A DNA stretch of 64,000 nucleotides, from contig BGKB01000021.1 of NCBI GenBank assembly GCA_003116975.1, positions 310,001 through 374,000 on the forward strand, read 5' to 3'. The notes beneath the pieces are model-generated. The model was not told the origin of the DNA. It ran no database searches and saw only the letters and a program-made list of their open reading frames with translations. Positions 27,743 to 37,065 of the stretch are shown piece after piece. A program made the translations under genes and the position numbers. The DNA comes from Aurantiochytrium sp. KH105. Taxonomy: Eukaryota; Sar; Bigyra; Thraustochytrida; Thraustochytriidae. Position 1 is the stretch's first letter; every line of letters starts with the position of its first letter.

Positions 27743-29647
27743 ATGGGCTTCTTTGTAAGGACGATCCCGCTGCGGAAGCGTCGGGCCAAGCTGCACAAGC
27801 ATCTTATCGAGCTCATGCAGAGATGCGCCAGCGGCGACCCCGCGGGGGTCCAATCTGCAGTGAAAAAGATCGATCCATTTGATAAATTATCAGGCAACGC
27901 GAGGGAATTGGAAACCATGGTGCAAAACTTTGTGGAAACTGCCGTCCGCATGGCCTGCAGCAGCAGACAGCTGGCTGTCTTACGACCGCTGTGCGAAGCC
28001 AGTCACTGGACCTTTGAAGTTCAGGTGGGAGAAGATCGCCGTAGCTTTTGCGATCGCATTCTCGACGTGGTCCTTGTCTGCGCACTCTCTCATGTAAATA
28101 TCGCAGGCGTACGTTTGGTTCTCTCGTACGAGGACTGGCGGCCCCGCGCACATCATCAGTTCATCCTCGTTGCCTGCCGCTGCAATAAGGTCGACATCAT
28201 CCAAGAACTTCTCGGCGACAAGCGGATGCGAGGCGTGGCGAACCAAAAACAATGGATCGCTGCAGCTCTTGAGTCCGCGCGCAACATGCGCATGGAGTCG
28301 CTGCGGGCAATTGTGAATGCAAAGGTGCTTCCAGACAACAGCGTTGGCGAAGGAGCAATTGTCATGTCGGCCTGCGCCAAGGGTCAAACAGGCCTGGTCT
28401 CCGAGCTTTTGGCAGACCCGAATATGCCGGTCAAGACCTTGGGTCTTGGGGCCCTGCACATTGCCGCAAGCAAAGGCCACGTTGAAACGATGAGGATACT
28501 TCTCGACGATGCGCGCATTAGACCTGAATCAGATGGCTGGAAGGCGCTCGATAGCGCAGCGGTTGGAGGTCATCTGCTTGCCACCGTTGAGCTCCTCGAG
28601 CGAATGCGTAAGAGCGGTAGCGCTCAAGCAGCGCGCACACGCGCACTTCGGGCCGCATCGGCATGGCCACGGTCCTGTTTGGCCATGGAAGCCATATTAG
28701 ATGCAGAGGATCATCGAGGCGGCGAGTTGGACACGCTCGGACTTGAATGCATGGCTCGTGTCTGCGGCTGGGATCTCGACACTCCGGATGTCTCTGCAAT
28801 TCAAGCTTCCGGATTGGTTCGCCGTTTCGCCGAGAGCGCCCTTTCGCAAGACTTTGTGGATCTTTTGGGGCCTGATTTGGTATTGTGGGCCATTCGCGCC
28901 GAGGACGTTGAGCTTCTGCAATTACTTCTCGCTCACGACGCGGTGCAACTTTATGGTCGCGACGCGGAAGACGCTCTTTCTAGCGCTTGCGCGAGCGAGT
29001 CTGCTACTGTCTTCACGCTTACTCTTGATTCAGGCCGCGTGCCTCATAACTCGAGTGTCTTATGGAGAGCTGTTCCAGAGATTCGGAATCGAGCAATTCT
29101 GCACAGGATCCTGCAGATGGAAGATGCAAAAGTAGGCACGTATCGTGAGGAGGCATTGGCCCGGGCTTGTGCCGAAGGAAACGTGCTCGTTGTGCGCGGC
29201 CTACTCAACGACGCACGAACGCGAGGTCCTCACTTCGTTGAAGAAACAGCTCTGCTGAACCCAGCCACAGACGCTGCTCCAGCCGATCCGGCCTCCCGCG
29301 ATGCGATGCCAGGACTACGTATACAGAGTCTGAGTATGGTTAGCTCGTTGCTCATACGGAGCGACATACTTTGGAGCGGCGCCACAATATCGCTTGTGAA
29401 TGCAAACCTCGCCGACGCCGCGAAGCTTGACGTCTACATTTTTGAGACAAAGATGAGAATGCGCCAGGAAGCTTGTACCTGTGCGTCTTATGTCTTGGGC
29501 GCTGCTCTGGGGCTCACACAGCATAGCGAAGTAGCAGTGACAATCGCTGCAATGGCCTTTGGCGGAGATATTGTGCGCACGAGCCGCGGAGGGGCTGACG
29601 GGTATCTGCGCGCTCAGCAGGTCGTTTCAGGGCTCTTGCGCCTCTAG
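27743..29647 (+). CDS. Divergent ankyrin-repeat protein
   Basis: A 634-residue single-exon protein from ATG 27743. Ankyrin-type helix pairs are scattered from about 60 to 510 (for example LGALHIAASKGHVETMRILLDD at about 232-253, and ALARACAEGNVLVVRGLLNDARTR at about 470), but most repeats are degenerate and lack the TPLH core. The N-terminus is basic (RTIPLRKRRAKLHKHL). The last ~110 residues are helical and moderately hydrophobic, without a clear membrane span. The style, large families of weak ankyrin proteins with DDxRxxP-like turns, is common in protists. No enzymatic domain; probably a binding scaffold. The coding region overlaps the next, oppositely oriented gene by 21 bp. Confidence 0.82.
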   Translation: MGFFVRTIPLRKRRAKLHKHLIELMQRCASGDPAGVQSAVKKIDPFDKLSGNARELETMVQNFVETAVRMACSSRQLAVLRPLCEASHWTFEVQVGEDRRSFCDRILDVVLVCALSHVNIAGVRLVLSYEDWRPRAHHQFILVACRCNKVDIIQELLGDKRMRGVANQKQWIAAALESARNMRMESLRAIVNAKVLPDNSVGEGAIVMSACAKGQTGLVSELLADPNMPVKTLGLGALHIAASKGHVETMRILLDDARIRPESDGWKALDSAAVGGHLLATVELLERMRKSGSAQAARTRALRAASAWPRSCLAMEAILDAEDHRGGELDTLGLECMARVCGWDLDTPDVSAIQASGLVRRFAESALSQDFVDLLGPDLVLWAIRAEDVELLQLLLAHDAVQLYGRDAEDALSSACASESATVFTLTLDSGRVPHNSSVLWRAVPEIRNRAILHRILQMEDAKVGTYREEALARACAEGNVLVVRGLLNDARTRGPHFVEETALLNPATDAAPADPASRDAMPGLRIQSLSMVSSLLIRSDILWSGATISLVNANLADAAKLDVYIFETKMRMRQEACTCASYVLGAALGLTQHSEVAVTIAAMAFGGDIVRTSRGGADGYLRAQQVVSGLLRL

Positions 29648-30535
29648 GGTCGGTGCGGCAACGAGGTACATCGTATTAAAAGGCAAGTGACGGTGGATCA
29701 CTTCAGCGTGGAGCACGAAGCCAGCTTTTTCAAGTGTATCAATGAAGTCGCTCGATCCGGAGCAGCGGGCGAGAATGCGACGACGACGCATCTTCGCCTC
29801 GACAACCGCAGCGCGGATCAGAGCGAGTCTTGTCGCGGGCGAGGCGCCAATGACGTCTCCGAGGACGAGCCAATTTTCCGGACCTCCTGCCATGATAGTG
29901 GTGTCCCTGTCAAAGAGGTCCTCCATGTATGTAGCCATTCGAAGATCAATGCGATGGCTCGTGTATAAATAATGTCCAGATGCCTCGCCAGTCTCCTTGT
30001 CCACCGTTGGCCGATAGTAGTGTTGACGTAGCTCGTGCCAGATGCTTGGGTGATCTTGGGCGTCGTGAACTATGGCCCAGCCGTCGATTCGAGCCAAAGG
30101 ATCATTCTCGTTCTTTTCGTCTTTAAGAAAGAAGCGAGCAGTACCTTTTTCAATGGCGTCTGCAAGCGCCCTCTCGAAGACGCGCTGCGGGACCTCGAAA
30201 CGCCATTCGGCTTCGCACGTGCTACTCATCGATTCGCGGAGTTCGTCGTCAAGGGTATCGTTGTGGTCATTTTCGTCTTCGCCTTCTTCTTCTTCTTTTT
30301 TGTGATTCTGCTGCTGTTCCTGCCGCTGCTGTTCCCGCTGCTGCTGTATCTCATGTTCCTGCTGCAGTTCGAGGCCCTGGTTGATAGCAAAACGCCAGAA
30401 AGGTGTCGATTGTACGCATGGCAACGCTGCGCCACGTGTTGCCAGCGTTGCGACAGAGTCCGCGTCGAGCGTGAGGCGCTTCGGGCCCACCACGATGCCG
30501 GTCTTGGGTGGCTGCTGTGCGCCGGCAGCCTCCAT
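29627..30535 (-). CDS. Unrecognised protein with Gln/Glu-rich N-terminus; GNAT-like C-terminus possible
   Basis: A 302-residue frame from ATG 30535, the only sensible ATG (the frame continues upstream only through non-ATG codons). Residues about 55-115 are low complexity (Gln, then Glu/Asp repeats). The folded part, about 120-300, has alternating helices and strands: DGWAIVHDAQDHPSIWHELR, MEDLFDRDTTIMAGGPENWLVL, then ATRLALIRAAVVEAKMRRRRIL and LEKAGFVL. The last segment is laid out like the acetyl-CoA-binding half of GNAT acetyltransferases, but I see no clear R/QxxGxG/A loop, so this is only a suggestion. It is convergent with the ankyrin gene and overlaps its last seven codons. Confidence 0.7.
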   Translation of the reverse strand: MEAAGAQQPPKTGIVVGPKRLTLDADSVATLATRGAALPCVQSTPFWRFAINQGLELQQEHEIQQQREQQRQEQQQNHKKEEEEGEDENDHNDTLDDELRESMSSTCEAEWRFEVPQRVFERALADAIEKGTARFFLKDEKNENDPLARIDGWAIVHDAQDHPSIWHELRQHYYRPTVDKETGEASGHYLYTSHRIDLRMATYMEDLFDRDTTIMAGGPENWLVLGDVIGASPATRLALIRAAVVEAKMRRRRILARCSGSSDFIDTLEKAGFVLHAEVIHRHLPFNTMYLVAAPTLEAQEP

Positions 30536-30907
30536 GTCTGCCGTGCTCGAACGCTGGTTCACTGGCTGGCTGGTTCGTTGGTCGGCTTCGCGGCGGTCGG
30601 GGAGCACAACGGGGTTGATTCGCGGCAGAACTGCCGCAGGCTCGACGCCGCACGCTCAAGCCCTTCGCCAAACTTGCCTCACTGATCAACTCTAAGCTCG
30701 GCTCAGCCACCACGGCCACTGTTCACAACATTTTTGCGTTGTTCTCGTTCTCGTCACTCTTGAAGCAAGCAAAGGAGGCAGGCAGGCGAAGAAGAAGCGG
30801 TTATACATGCACTCCCAAACTCGCAACGTCGCGCGTACTCGCTCGTGCCGGTGAGCTCGGACGCTTGCGTCGGCGAGGAGGAGAAGAGCGCGGCTGCGTC
30901 GTGCAAG
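30536..30907. other. Divergent promoter, about 370 bp
   Basis: Between the unrecognised protein gene (-) and the 78-residue coiled-coil gene (+). It includes a GGCTGGCTGGTTC-type run near 30560-30575. Nothing else was recognised. Confidence 0.45.
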
Positions 30908-31144
30908 ATGGAAGGCAGCGAGGATGGACTCGCGCGACAGCGCCAGCTCGACGCGCTCGAGAGGTTATGCACGGCGGTACACGGCATGAAGCGCGAGGTG
31001 GAGGAGCTCAACGACAAGGTGACCGAGGTGAACGGCGCCTTTAGTCGCGTGGAGCGCAAACTCGACGCCATGACGCTTCCGTTTCAAAGTGCGGTCTTTG
31101 AATTTCAAGCACAAGACGAGAACCGCCTCATGAATGCTCGTTAA
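30908..31144 (+). CDS. 78-residue coiled-coil protein
   Basis: ATG 30908 opens a 78-residue frame; the 21 extra upstream codons lack an ATG. Residues about 8-55 form a strong amphipathic helix or coiled coil (LDALERLCTAVHGMKREVEELNDKVTEVNGAFSRVERKL), followed by a short polar tail. Size and arrangement recall small coiled-coil subunits of complexes such as DASH (Dad2-like) or BLOC/BORC, but no diagnostic residues are visible, so no name is given. The gene is isolated, between a divergent promoter and a 1-kb spacer. Composition and codon use match its neighbours, so it is probably real. Confidence 0.6.
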   Translation: MEGSEDGLARQRQLDALERLCTAVHGMKREVEELNDKVTEVNGAFSRVERKLDAMTLPFQSAVFEFQAQDENRLMNAR

Positions 31145-31426
31145 GTGGTCTGTAGGTCTTCGAGATGTCGGCTGCCAGCGCGCTAGCACCTCGTATAAAG
31201 CACAACAACAACAACACTAATCACAAAACGTCGTCTTTAACGCCGCGCAAGACGATCTGCCATGTTACAATAGCAAAGTATATCACGGAAGAAAACAAGA
31301 AAATTATGAGAAAGTCATGCATCGCCTCTGAAATCGAAAAGCATCCGTGATATCTCACAAAAACCTTGATGCGGAGCAATCAAGACAGGTTGATCTTGTA
31401 AAGAAAGTTGCCATGTATTACTCTTG

Positions 31427-31454
31427 TGCTGCAGCCCCAATTGGGGCTGCAGCA
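31427..31454. repeat. Perfect 28-bp palindrome
   Basis: The left half TGCTGCAGCCCCAA is exactly the reverse complement of the right half, with no spacer; symmetry breaks immediately outside. It could form a cruciform or be a dimeric-protein site. Confidence 0.85.
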
Positions 31455-31999
31455 TCATTCGCAAACTGGGGCTTTCTTGAATCGCCGACTATACTTGCAA
31501 AAGCCAAGGCTAGGCCTATGCATTTAGCTCGCACTCGAAATTTGCCCGATAGCCCAACTGCCTCCTCATTCTCGGCAATCTTTTCTACCTTCTAGCTTCG
31601 TCTTCACCCTGCAAAAGATGTCCTCCGCCCTTCACACACCCAACGAACCAAACAAAAACAGAGCACCCAACATCAACCAAGGTCCGAGCGTTTCTTGCCT
31701 CCCCCTTGTCAAATTTCTCCACTTTTTCCGGCAGCCCGCCTCTCGCGCTCTTCCCTTGCAGCCAGCAGCAGGCCGTCCAGCGCGGCCTGGCTCCTCCCTC
31801 GTTCTTTCTCTCTATCTCTCTCTCTCTCTCTCAAAAGTACTTTTCCTCGCGGCGCGTGCCGCGCGTCACTAGCAGCCCGCTAGGGGTGTCCTATCCAGGG
31901 AGCCGTAGGTAGTACGTAATTTCCGGGCACGCGAACAACCGGCCGGACGGCCGAAGAGTTCCACTTGCGGCGGCGCGCGCACAGTAGGCCGCCAGTCGC

Positions 32000-32000
<1 letters not shown>

Positions 32001-32055
<55 letters not shown>

Positions 32056-32056
32056 T
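32001..32056. repeat. CTTT microsatellite, 14 units
   Basis: An uninterrupted polypyrimidine tetranucleotide tract directly upstream of the Pro/Asp-rich protein gene. Homopurine/homopyrimidine mirror symmetry makes triplex (H-DNA) formation possible. Confidence 0.95.
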
Positions 32057-32191
32057 TCCGCCACTGTAAAGTCGCAGGAGCAGAAGCAAGCAGAGCAGAG
32101 TTCACGCGCTCGGCGGCGCGCGCAGACCGGCGCGGCGAGCGGGGCGGCGGGCGGGCGGTCGGGCGGAGACGCGCGCGCGGGGGGCGTCAGG

Positions 32192-33139
32192 ATGGAGCGG
32201 CTGCGGCGCAAGAGCTCGGCGCTGCTGCGCACGGCCGCGCCGCTGACGGCGCTCAAGAAGGAGCAGGGCGACGGCGCGGCGCACGTGGCGACGGCCGCAG
32301 CAGGTGCACCGCGGGCGACGACGGCGAGCACCGCGAGCAAGGCGAGCTTGCGGAGCGGGACGGGCAGCGGCAGGGGGAAGTTGCTGGGGTCTGGCAAGAA
32401 GACGGACAAGAAAAAGACCAAGAAGAAGAAGAAGCTCAAGGGCAAGAAACACCACTTTCGAGACGATGAAAAGAAAAGCGTCATGGCCTCGCTCAAGCGC
32501 GACGGCACCTTTAACAGGCGCAAAAGCCACGTGCCACCAGATGCGCTCATGGGCGCACTCAACTCGATGGGCGGCGATTTCTCTCCGTCGCGCGTCCGCA
32601 CGGCCCTCATTCTATTCTACGACAGGCACGACTCCGAAAAGGAAGATCTCGGAGAGGTGCTTGACATTCTCATTTACTATGCGTCGCAACAAGGTCTCCC
32701 GGCGCTCAATGCCAAACTCCGTGTCAAGTATGGCGAGGACCTCGACGACATTCAGGTTGTAGACATCGACGATCTCGACTGGGACGAGTTCGATGAATCA
32801 GCACCACCTCCAAACCCTGATGAGGAGGAGGACTATGATGACGACGGTCCCCCGCCACCGCCGCCCGCGGGCGAGGATGGCGAAGAGTATGGCCACACAA
32901 AAGGCAACGGAATGCTCCCGCCGCCACCTCCGGATGATGCCGACGACCTGCCGCCTCCCTTTGATGACGATGATGATGATGCAGGCGACTTCCCTCCGCC
33001 GCCGCCCGTGAACGACGGCGTGGATGATGATGATGCCCCACCACCACCTCCGAGCGCAACCGAAGACAGCAAGAAAACGAAACGCTTGAGTCTCTTTGGT
33101 GGATTCTCGCGCTCTCGCTCGCGCAAGAACGTTGCTTAG
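32192..33139 (+). CDS. Pro/Asp-rich protein with basic N-terminus and short helical module
   Basis: A 315-residue frame from ATG 32192. The N-terminal 60 residues are Ala/Ser/Thr-rich. A lysine cluster (KKTDKKKTKKKKK) follows at about 69-84. Residues about 125-190 form a compact helical module (ALILFYDRHDSEKEDLGEV ... LNAKLRVKYGEDL) resembling the short FY...K...L..KYG module repeated in many stramenopile proteins (from memory, unverified). Residues about 198-290 alternate acidic runs and proline runs (DDDG, then PPPPPP) at least four times. The tail is basic (SLFGGFSRSRSRKN). Such poly-Pro blocks bind profilin, SH3 or WW domains, so a cytoskeletal or adaptor role is possible but unproven. 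Confidence 0.78.
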   Translation: MERLRRKSSALLRTAAPLTALKKEQGDGAAHVATAAAGAPRATTASTASKASLRSGTGSGRGKLLGSGKKTDKKKTKKKKKLKGKKHHFRDDEKKSVMASLKRDGTFNRRKSHVPPDALMGALNSMGGDFSPSRVRTALILFYDRHDSEKEDLGEVLDILIYYASQQGLPALNAKLRVKYGEDLDDIQVVDIDDLDWDEFDESAPPPNPDEEEDYDDDGPPPPPPAGEDGEEYGHTKGNGMLPPPPPDDADDLPPPFDDDDDDAGDFPPPPPVNDGVDDDDAPPPPPSATEDSKKTKRLSLFGGFSRSRSRKNVA

Positions 33140-34728
33140 CGAGGTCGAATGTTTTTTGGTGTCTTTCTTTTGTTGCGCAAGCCGTGTCTGTCTGTCTCCT
33201 CACGTGTCTTTGACTTGATAGCGCGTTTTCGAAAATCTTTGTGCGCGTCTCTGGGTCCCTGGCGCGCTCGCTTGTTCATTTGTTTAATGATTTGTTTTTT
33301 TTGGCACTTTCTTTCCTCGCCTGCATGCCCGCAATTTTGTTGTGATCCTAGATTTTGCGTCGCTCCTTGCACTTCAAACATACCCGCCACCGCCAGCTAC
33401 AGATACACTCGCCACCGCAAGCTATTGCTATTGCTATTGTCTTGTAGTATCAGCTTCGACTCGAGAATTCTGTATACTCTTAGACTCGACTCGCTTGCTG
33501 CCATCTTTGCAACGTGATTGAAGCTCTTCCAGCAGACGTTTTCGCCATTGCCCGCTCTTGTCTTGGAGTACGAAATTCGATCAGCTTTGCTTCGAAGTTG
33601 CCCGCATTGCAAAATTGATTCGCATCGTTCCTTGCTGTCATCACTACAGCCTCACTTTGATCCCTTCTACCATGCATTCCTTGTGCGAGTTCGTTTACCA
33701 CATGGCATTTATGCGAGATTGCTGACGTTGCTTTTTCACTCATCATCGTTGCCCATTTGCATACATTTCCTCTTTTCTCCTATTACTAACTTTTGTCCGC
33801 GCTCAACAGCAACTTGGCCTTCGGGCGGGTGCACACGCACACGAAATACCACTAGTACTCGGGACTTTCGCCTTTTAAGGTGGCCTCGAGTCCAGCTTAC
33901 ATACCTTATCGATGTGCCCTAAGACGTGTGCACTGTTCGGCCTGGTCACCCCCTTTAAGCACTTTAAGGCGGAATCCACTTTCCCGCCAGCCAGTAGCCA
34001 GTGGATACCTGATAGTGGCGCAGCGCCATAGCCCACTGTAATCGTGCTATTTCCCACTTGCAGCCCGCGAGCGGCACTGCGGCCGTGGCGGGCAAGCGAG
34101 CAAACTGTCTTCGCAGTACCTGACCTCGCCTCGCCGCGTCGCGCCTCGCCGCAGCGCGCGAGCTCGCGCCTGAGTCCGGGGCGAGCGCGAGCGGGAGACG
34201 CGAGCGGGAGAGCGCGCGCCGAAAGCGGCGTTCTCGGCTCCGCGCGGGGACGCGGGGGGGGGGGGCGGGCGGGCCGGAGCGTCCGAATCGCCGGCTAGCG
34301 AGTGACCGCGCGTGCACTGCCTCCGTGCACGCGCTGCAAGAACCTACTCCCGCGGACACGGCCGAGCTGCTGCGCGAGCGAGAGAAGAGCGGGGGAAGGG
34401 GGCCTCGAGAGAACCGGGGAGGCCGGGTCAGCGGCCGGCTCGCGGCGCCACGCGTCTGTGAGCGGAGGTCTGTGCTGGGGAAAGGGGGGGGGGGGGCGTC
34501 TCCTTCGCGACTCGTGGCCCAAAGGGCCAGCTAGCCAGCGTCCATCGCGAAACCCGAAAACCAGCTCGGTGTCCAGTTTCTCAAAAGGTTCTTTCTCCTC
34601 TTCGATCAACTCTCTCTTTCCAGTTATCCCGTTTCCCCCGGGGACGGTGGCTCGTGGGGCCGCGCGTGGAGGGGTAAACTGGCAACGCGTTGCGTGCGTG
34701 CAAGCGAGTAGAGGATAGAAAAGTCATC
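33140..34728. other. 1.6-kb intergenic region, G-runs near 3' end
   Basis: Pyrimidine-rich to about 33950, then GC-rich, with a run of at least ten G near 34254-34265 and another near 34486-34496. Tandem GCTATT units lie at about 33420-33440. No protein or RNA gene could be supported. The second half is probably the promoter and 5' UTR of the exchanger gene. Confidence 0.5.
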
Positions 34729-36489
34729 ATGGCGATGATGGACGCCATTCGTTCACGATATGGGCGAGATGCCATCCGTGCGAGACGGCGGTCTCGCGGC
34801 GAAAAGCACATGGTGCTTGGATGGCTCTTTACGGGAGCGCTCGTTGGCGCCACGACCCTTGCTGTTCGGAGCACTTCCGATTGGGGCGTCCTTAGTCAAG
34901 GATTCGAGGCTGCCGACACGGAAACGTCAGCTCGCCGCCAGCTTTCCGATCTCTTCATGACAGAGCAAGAGCAGTGCGCAGGTTACTCGGACAGCCTCGC
35001 GCCGTGGCTCTTCGTCTCCGTGATTTACTCCTTCGTCGGTCTAGCCGTCATTACGGACGAGTACTTTGAGCCGACATTGGCCCTTTTGAGCGACGACCTG
35101 AAACTAAGTCCCGACGTCGCTGGTGCGACCTTCATGGCGATTGGCAGCAGTGCCCCCGAGCTGCTTACTTCCTTTGTCGACGTCTTTCTCAGCAAGGCAA
35201 GCGTCGGTATCGGTACTATTTTGGGATCCGCTATGTTCAATCTCTTGGTTATTGTTGCCGGCACTGCAATCATCGGCAAGTCAAAGGCGGGTGGCGCGCT
35301 TCACATTTCGGCATGGCCCCTTGGTCGTGACTCCTTCTTTTATGTCATGTCCATCCTTGCCCTCGGAGGCATCATGCTCAACGACGGTGAACTGTGCGTC
35401 TTCCGTGAGAACCGATTTGAGATTTTCGCCAATTCTTCGGACACTAGTGTCACCGAGGATGAACTTCTGTGCTTTGTGGGTCTGGTTCAGCCCGTGGAAG
35501 GTGCTCTGCTTGTTCTCTTTTACATTTGCTACATTGTTTTCATGATGTACAATGAGCCAATCCACAAGGCTTTCGAGAGAGCCGTATTCTATTGTACTTC
35601 TCGCTTCTGCAAGCCGATAGAATCGCACGTGGCTGGCCAGGAACTGAGCGGTCTGGAAGCTACGCTTGACAGGCAGCAAGCGATTCAAGCGGAGCGAAAC
35701 TTTAATCGGGGGATCGTACCGGCCACACACGACGATGACGTCCCTCGTGAGCGCGGCCACTCTGATATTGACGAGTTTGCGAATGGCGAGGAGGACGATT
35801 TTCCTGGAAAGCCCTGGGAATTTCCGGACTCGATCGGTGGCAAGCTCTACCATATCATTGCTTTTCCGTACTACTTTATCTTCTGGCTTACCATCCCTGT
35901 TGCAAGGCTGCCGGAGGGCAAGTGCCGCAATGCAACGCTCTTTCTCTTTTGCCTCGCGTACATCACGGGCCTCACAATTGCGATGGTCTACGCGGCCACC
36001 TTTGCAAGCTGTCTCATCCATCTCGACCCCTTCATCATTGGCTACATTCTCCTCGCCATCGGCACAAGTGTGCCAGATGCCCTGGCTTCTTTCATCGTTG
36101 CTCGTGACGGACATGGAGACATGGCGGTTTCCAACGCGATTGGATCCAACGTGTTTGACATTTTGCTCGGTCTCGGCTTGCCATGGTTCCTTGCCGGCCT
36201 TGTTTTCAATGAGCAAGTCATCCGCGGCGACGAGCGCTTCGGCGGGTCTTTTGTCGTGAACAATGGCGTCATCTTTGGTCTGGTGCTGCTTCTCGTTGCG
36301 CTGGCAATCTTTATTACCTCTCTCATGCTTTTCAAGTGGAAGCTCCGGATTTTCATCGCTTACATCTTGCTTGCCTACTATGCATGCTTTCTTTTGGTAA
36401 TCATTCTCGCAAACACATGCAAATTGCCCATATGCATTGAACTCGACTGCTCAAGGTGCGGCTACGAGCCTTCGCTCTTTTTGAGCTGA
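34729..36489 (+). CDS. K+-dependent Na+/Ca2+ exchanger (NCKX/SLC24-type, CaCA superfamily)
   Basis: A 586-residue single-exon protein from ATG 34729; no ATG lies further upstream in frame. A hydrophobic segment at about 28-48 may be a signal anchor. Two inverted alpha-repeats define the CaCA fold: alpha-1 at about 131-175 (ATFMAIGSSAPELLTSFVD, with GTILGSAMFNLLVI) and alpha-2 at about 440-485 (LLAIGTSVPDALASFI, with SNAIGSNVFDILLGLGLPW). The acidic residues of both repeats (SSAPE and SVPDA) that bind the cations are present. Between the halves is an acidic cytosolic loop (HDDDVPRERG ... GEEDDFPGKPWEF) of ~100 residues. The family exports Ca2+ (with K+) in exchange for Na+ at the plasma membrane or an endomembrane. 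About ten helices are visible, normal for the family. Confidence 0.93.
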   Translation: MAMMDAIRSRYGRDAIRARRRSRGEKHMVLGWLFTGALVGATTLAVRSTSDWGVLSQGFEAADTETSARRQLSDLFMTEQEQCAGYSDSLAPWLFVSVIYSFVGLAVITDEYFEPTLALLSDDLKLSPDVAGATFMAIGSSAPELLTSFVDVFLSKASVGIGTILGSAMFNLLVIVAGTAIIGKSKAGGALHISAWPLGRDSFFYVMSILALGGIMLNDGELCVFRENRFEIFANSSDTSVTEDELLCFVGLVQPVEGALLVLFYICYIVFMMYNEPIHKAFERAVFYCTSRFCKPIESHVAGQELSGLEATLDRQQAIQAERNFNRGIVPATHDDDVPRERGHSDIDEFANGEEDDFPGKPWEFPDSIGGKLYHIIAFPYYFIFWLTIPVARLPEGKCRNATLFLFCLAYITGLTIAMVYAATFASCLIHLDPFIIGYILLAIGTSVPDALASFIVARDGHGDMAVSNAIGSNVFDILLGLGLPWFLAGLVFNEQVIRGDERFGGSFVVNNGVIFGLVLLLVALAIFITSLMLFKWKLRIFIAYILLAYYACFLLVIILANTCKLPICIELDCSRCGYEPSLFLS

Positions 36490-37065
36490 GCTTAAAGGAC
36501 GTCCTTCCCTTCTTTCGTTCTTTTTCTCATTCATTCCTGCATCTAGCAACTCATCCTTTTACTCATCTACATTCATAAACTTGTTTCCGTCTTTTTTATC
36601 TTCTCCTTGTCCTTGTGCAAAAGAATCGAGAAATACAGGAGGAGAGAGTTGGGCTCCTTCACGAGGAACCCATTCTTTACAAATGTAGCTGCGGGTCAAC
36701 CAAGACCAATCTTCAGAGCGAGTGGTTCAATTTTTTTTCCTCCTATAAACGAGCGCATCATCGCTAGATTTTCGGGAAATGAAGAACACCAGGTGTTTCT
36801 TTATTAAAATCCTTTCACTCCACATCACATCACAATACAACATATCGACGCAAAGCAATTTCCATCCAACAAAAAGCGATCGACAACTAGGTCCACGACC
36901 TACCTCCCCTGCATCTCAACCATCACGTTGTTTTTGTTTTCCAATTTTCTTTCATAATATCTGATTTTGCTAAGTCTCGTCTGTCGTCTGGCTGTCTGAA
37001 GCCCGTATTTTCAGACACCGACATTGAAAAAAGTGCCTAAGCGCTAAAGGTTGCTCGACCACAGT
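36490..37065. other. Convergent 3' intergenic region
   Basis: AT-rich, T- and C-rich sequence with short CATCACATCACA and TTTTTATC stretches. It serves the 3' ends of the exchanger (+) and homoserine kinase (-). No gene. Confidence 0.5.

Larger units (their letters stand above)
31145..32191. other. 1-kb intergenic region with 28-bp palindrome and CTTT microsatellite
   Basis: AT-richer at first (31145-31700), with a perfect 28-bp palindrome at 31427-31454. Then a CT-rich tract at 31800-31835 and a CTTT microsatellite at 32001-32056, about 135 bp before the next ATG. No gene is supported. Confidence 0.6.

Noticed and set aside
33518-33922. 134-codon frame between the Pro/Asp gene and exchanger
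   Set aside because: No ATG start and composition unlike neighbouring genes.
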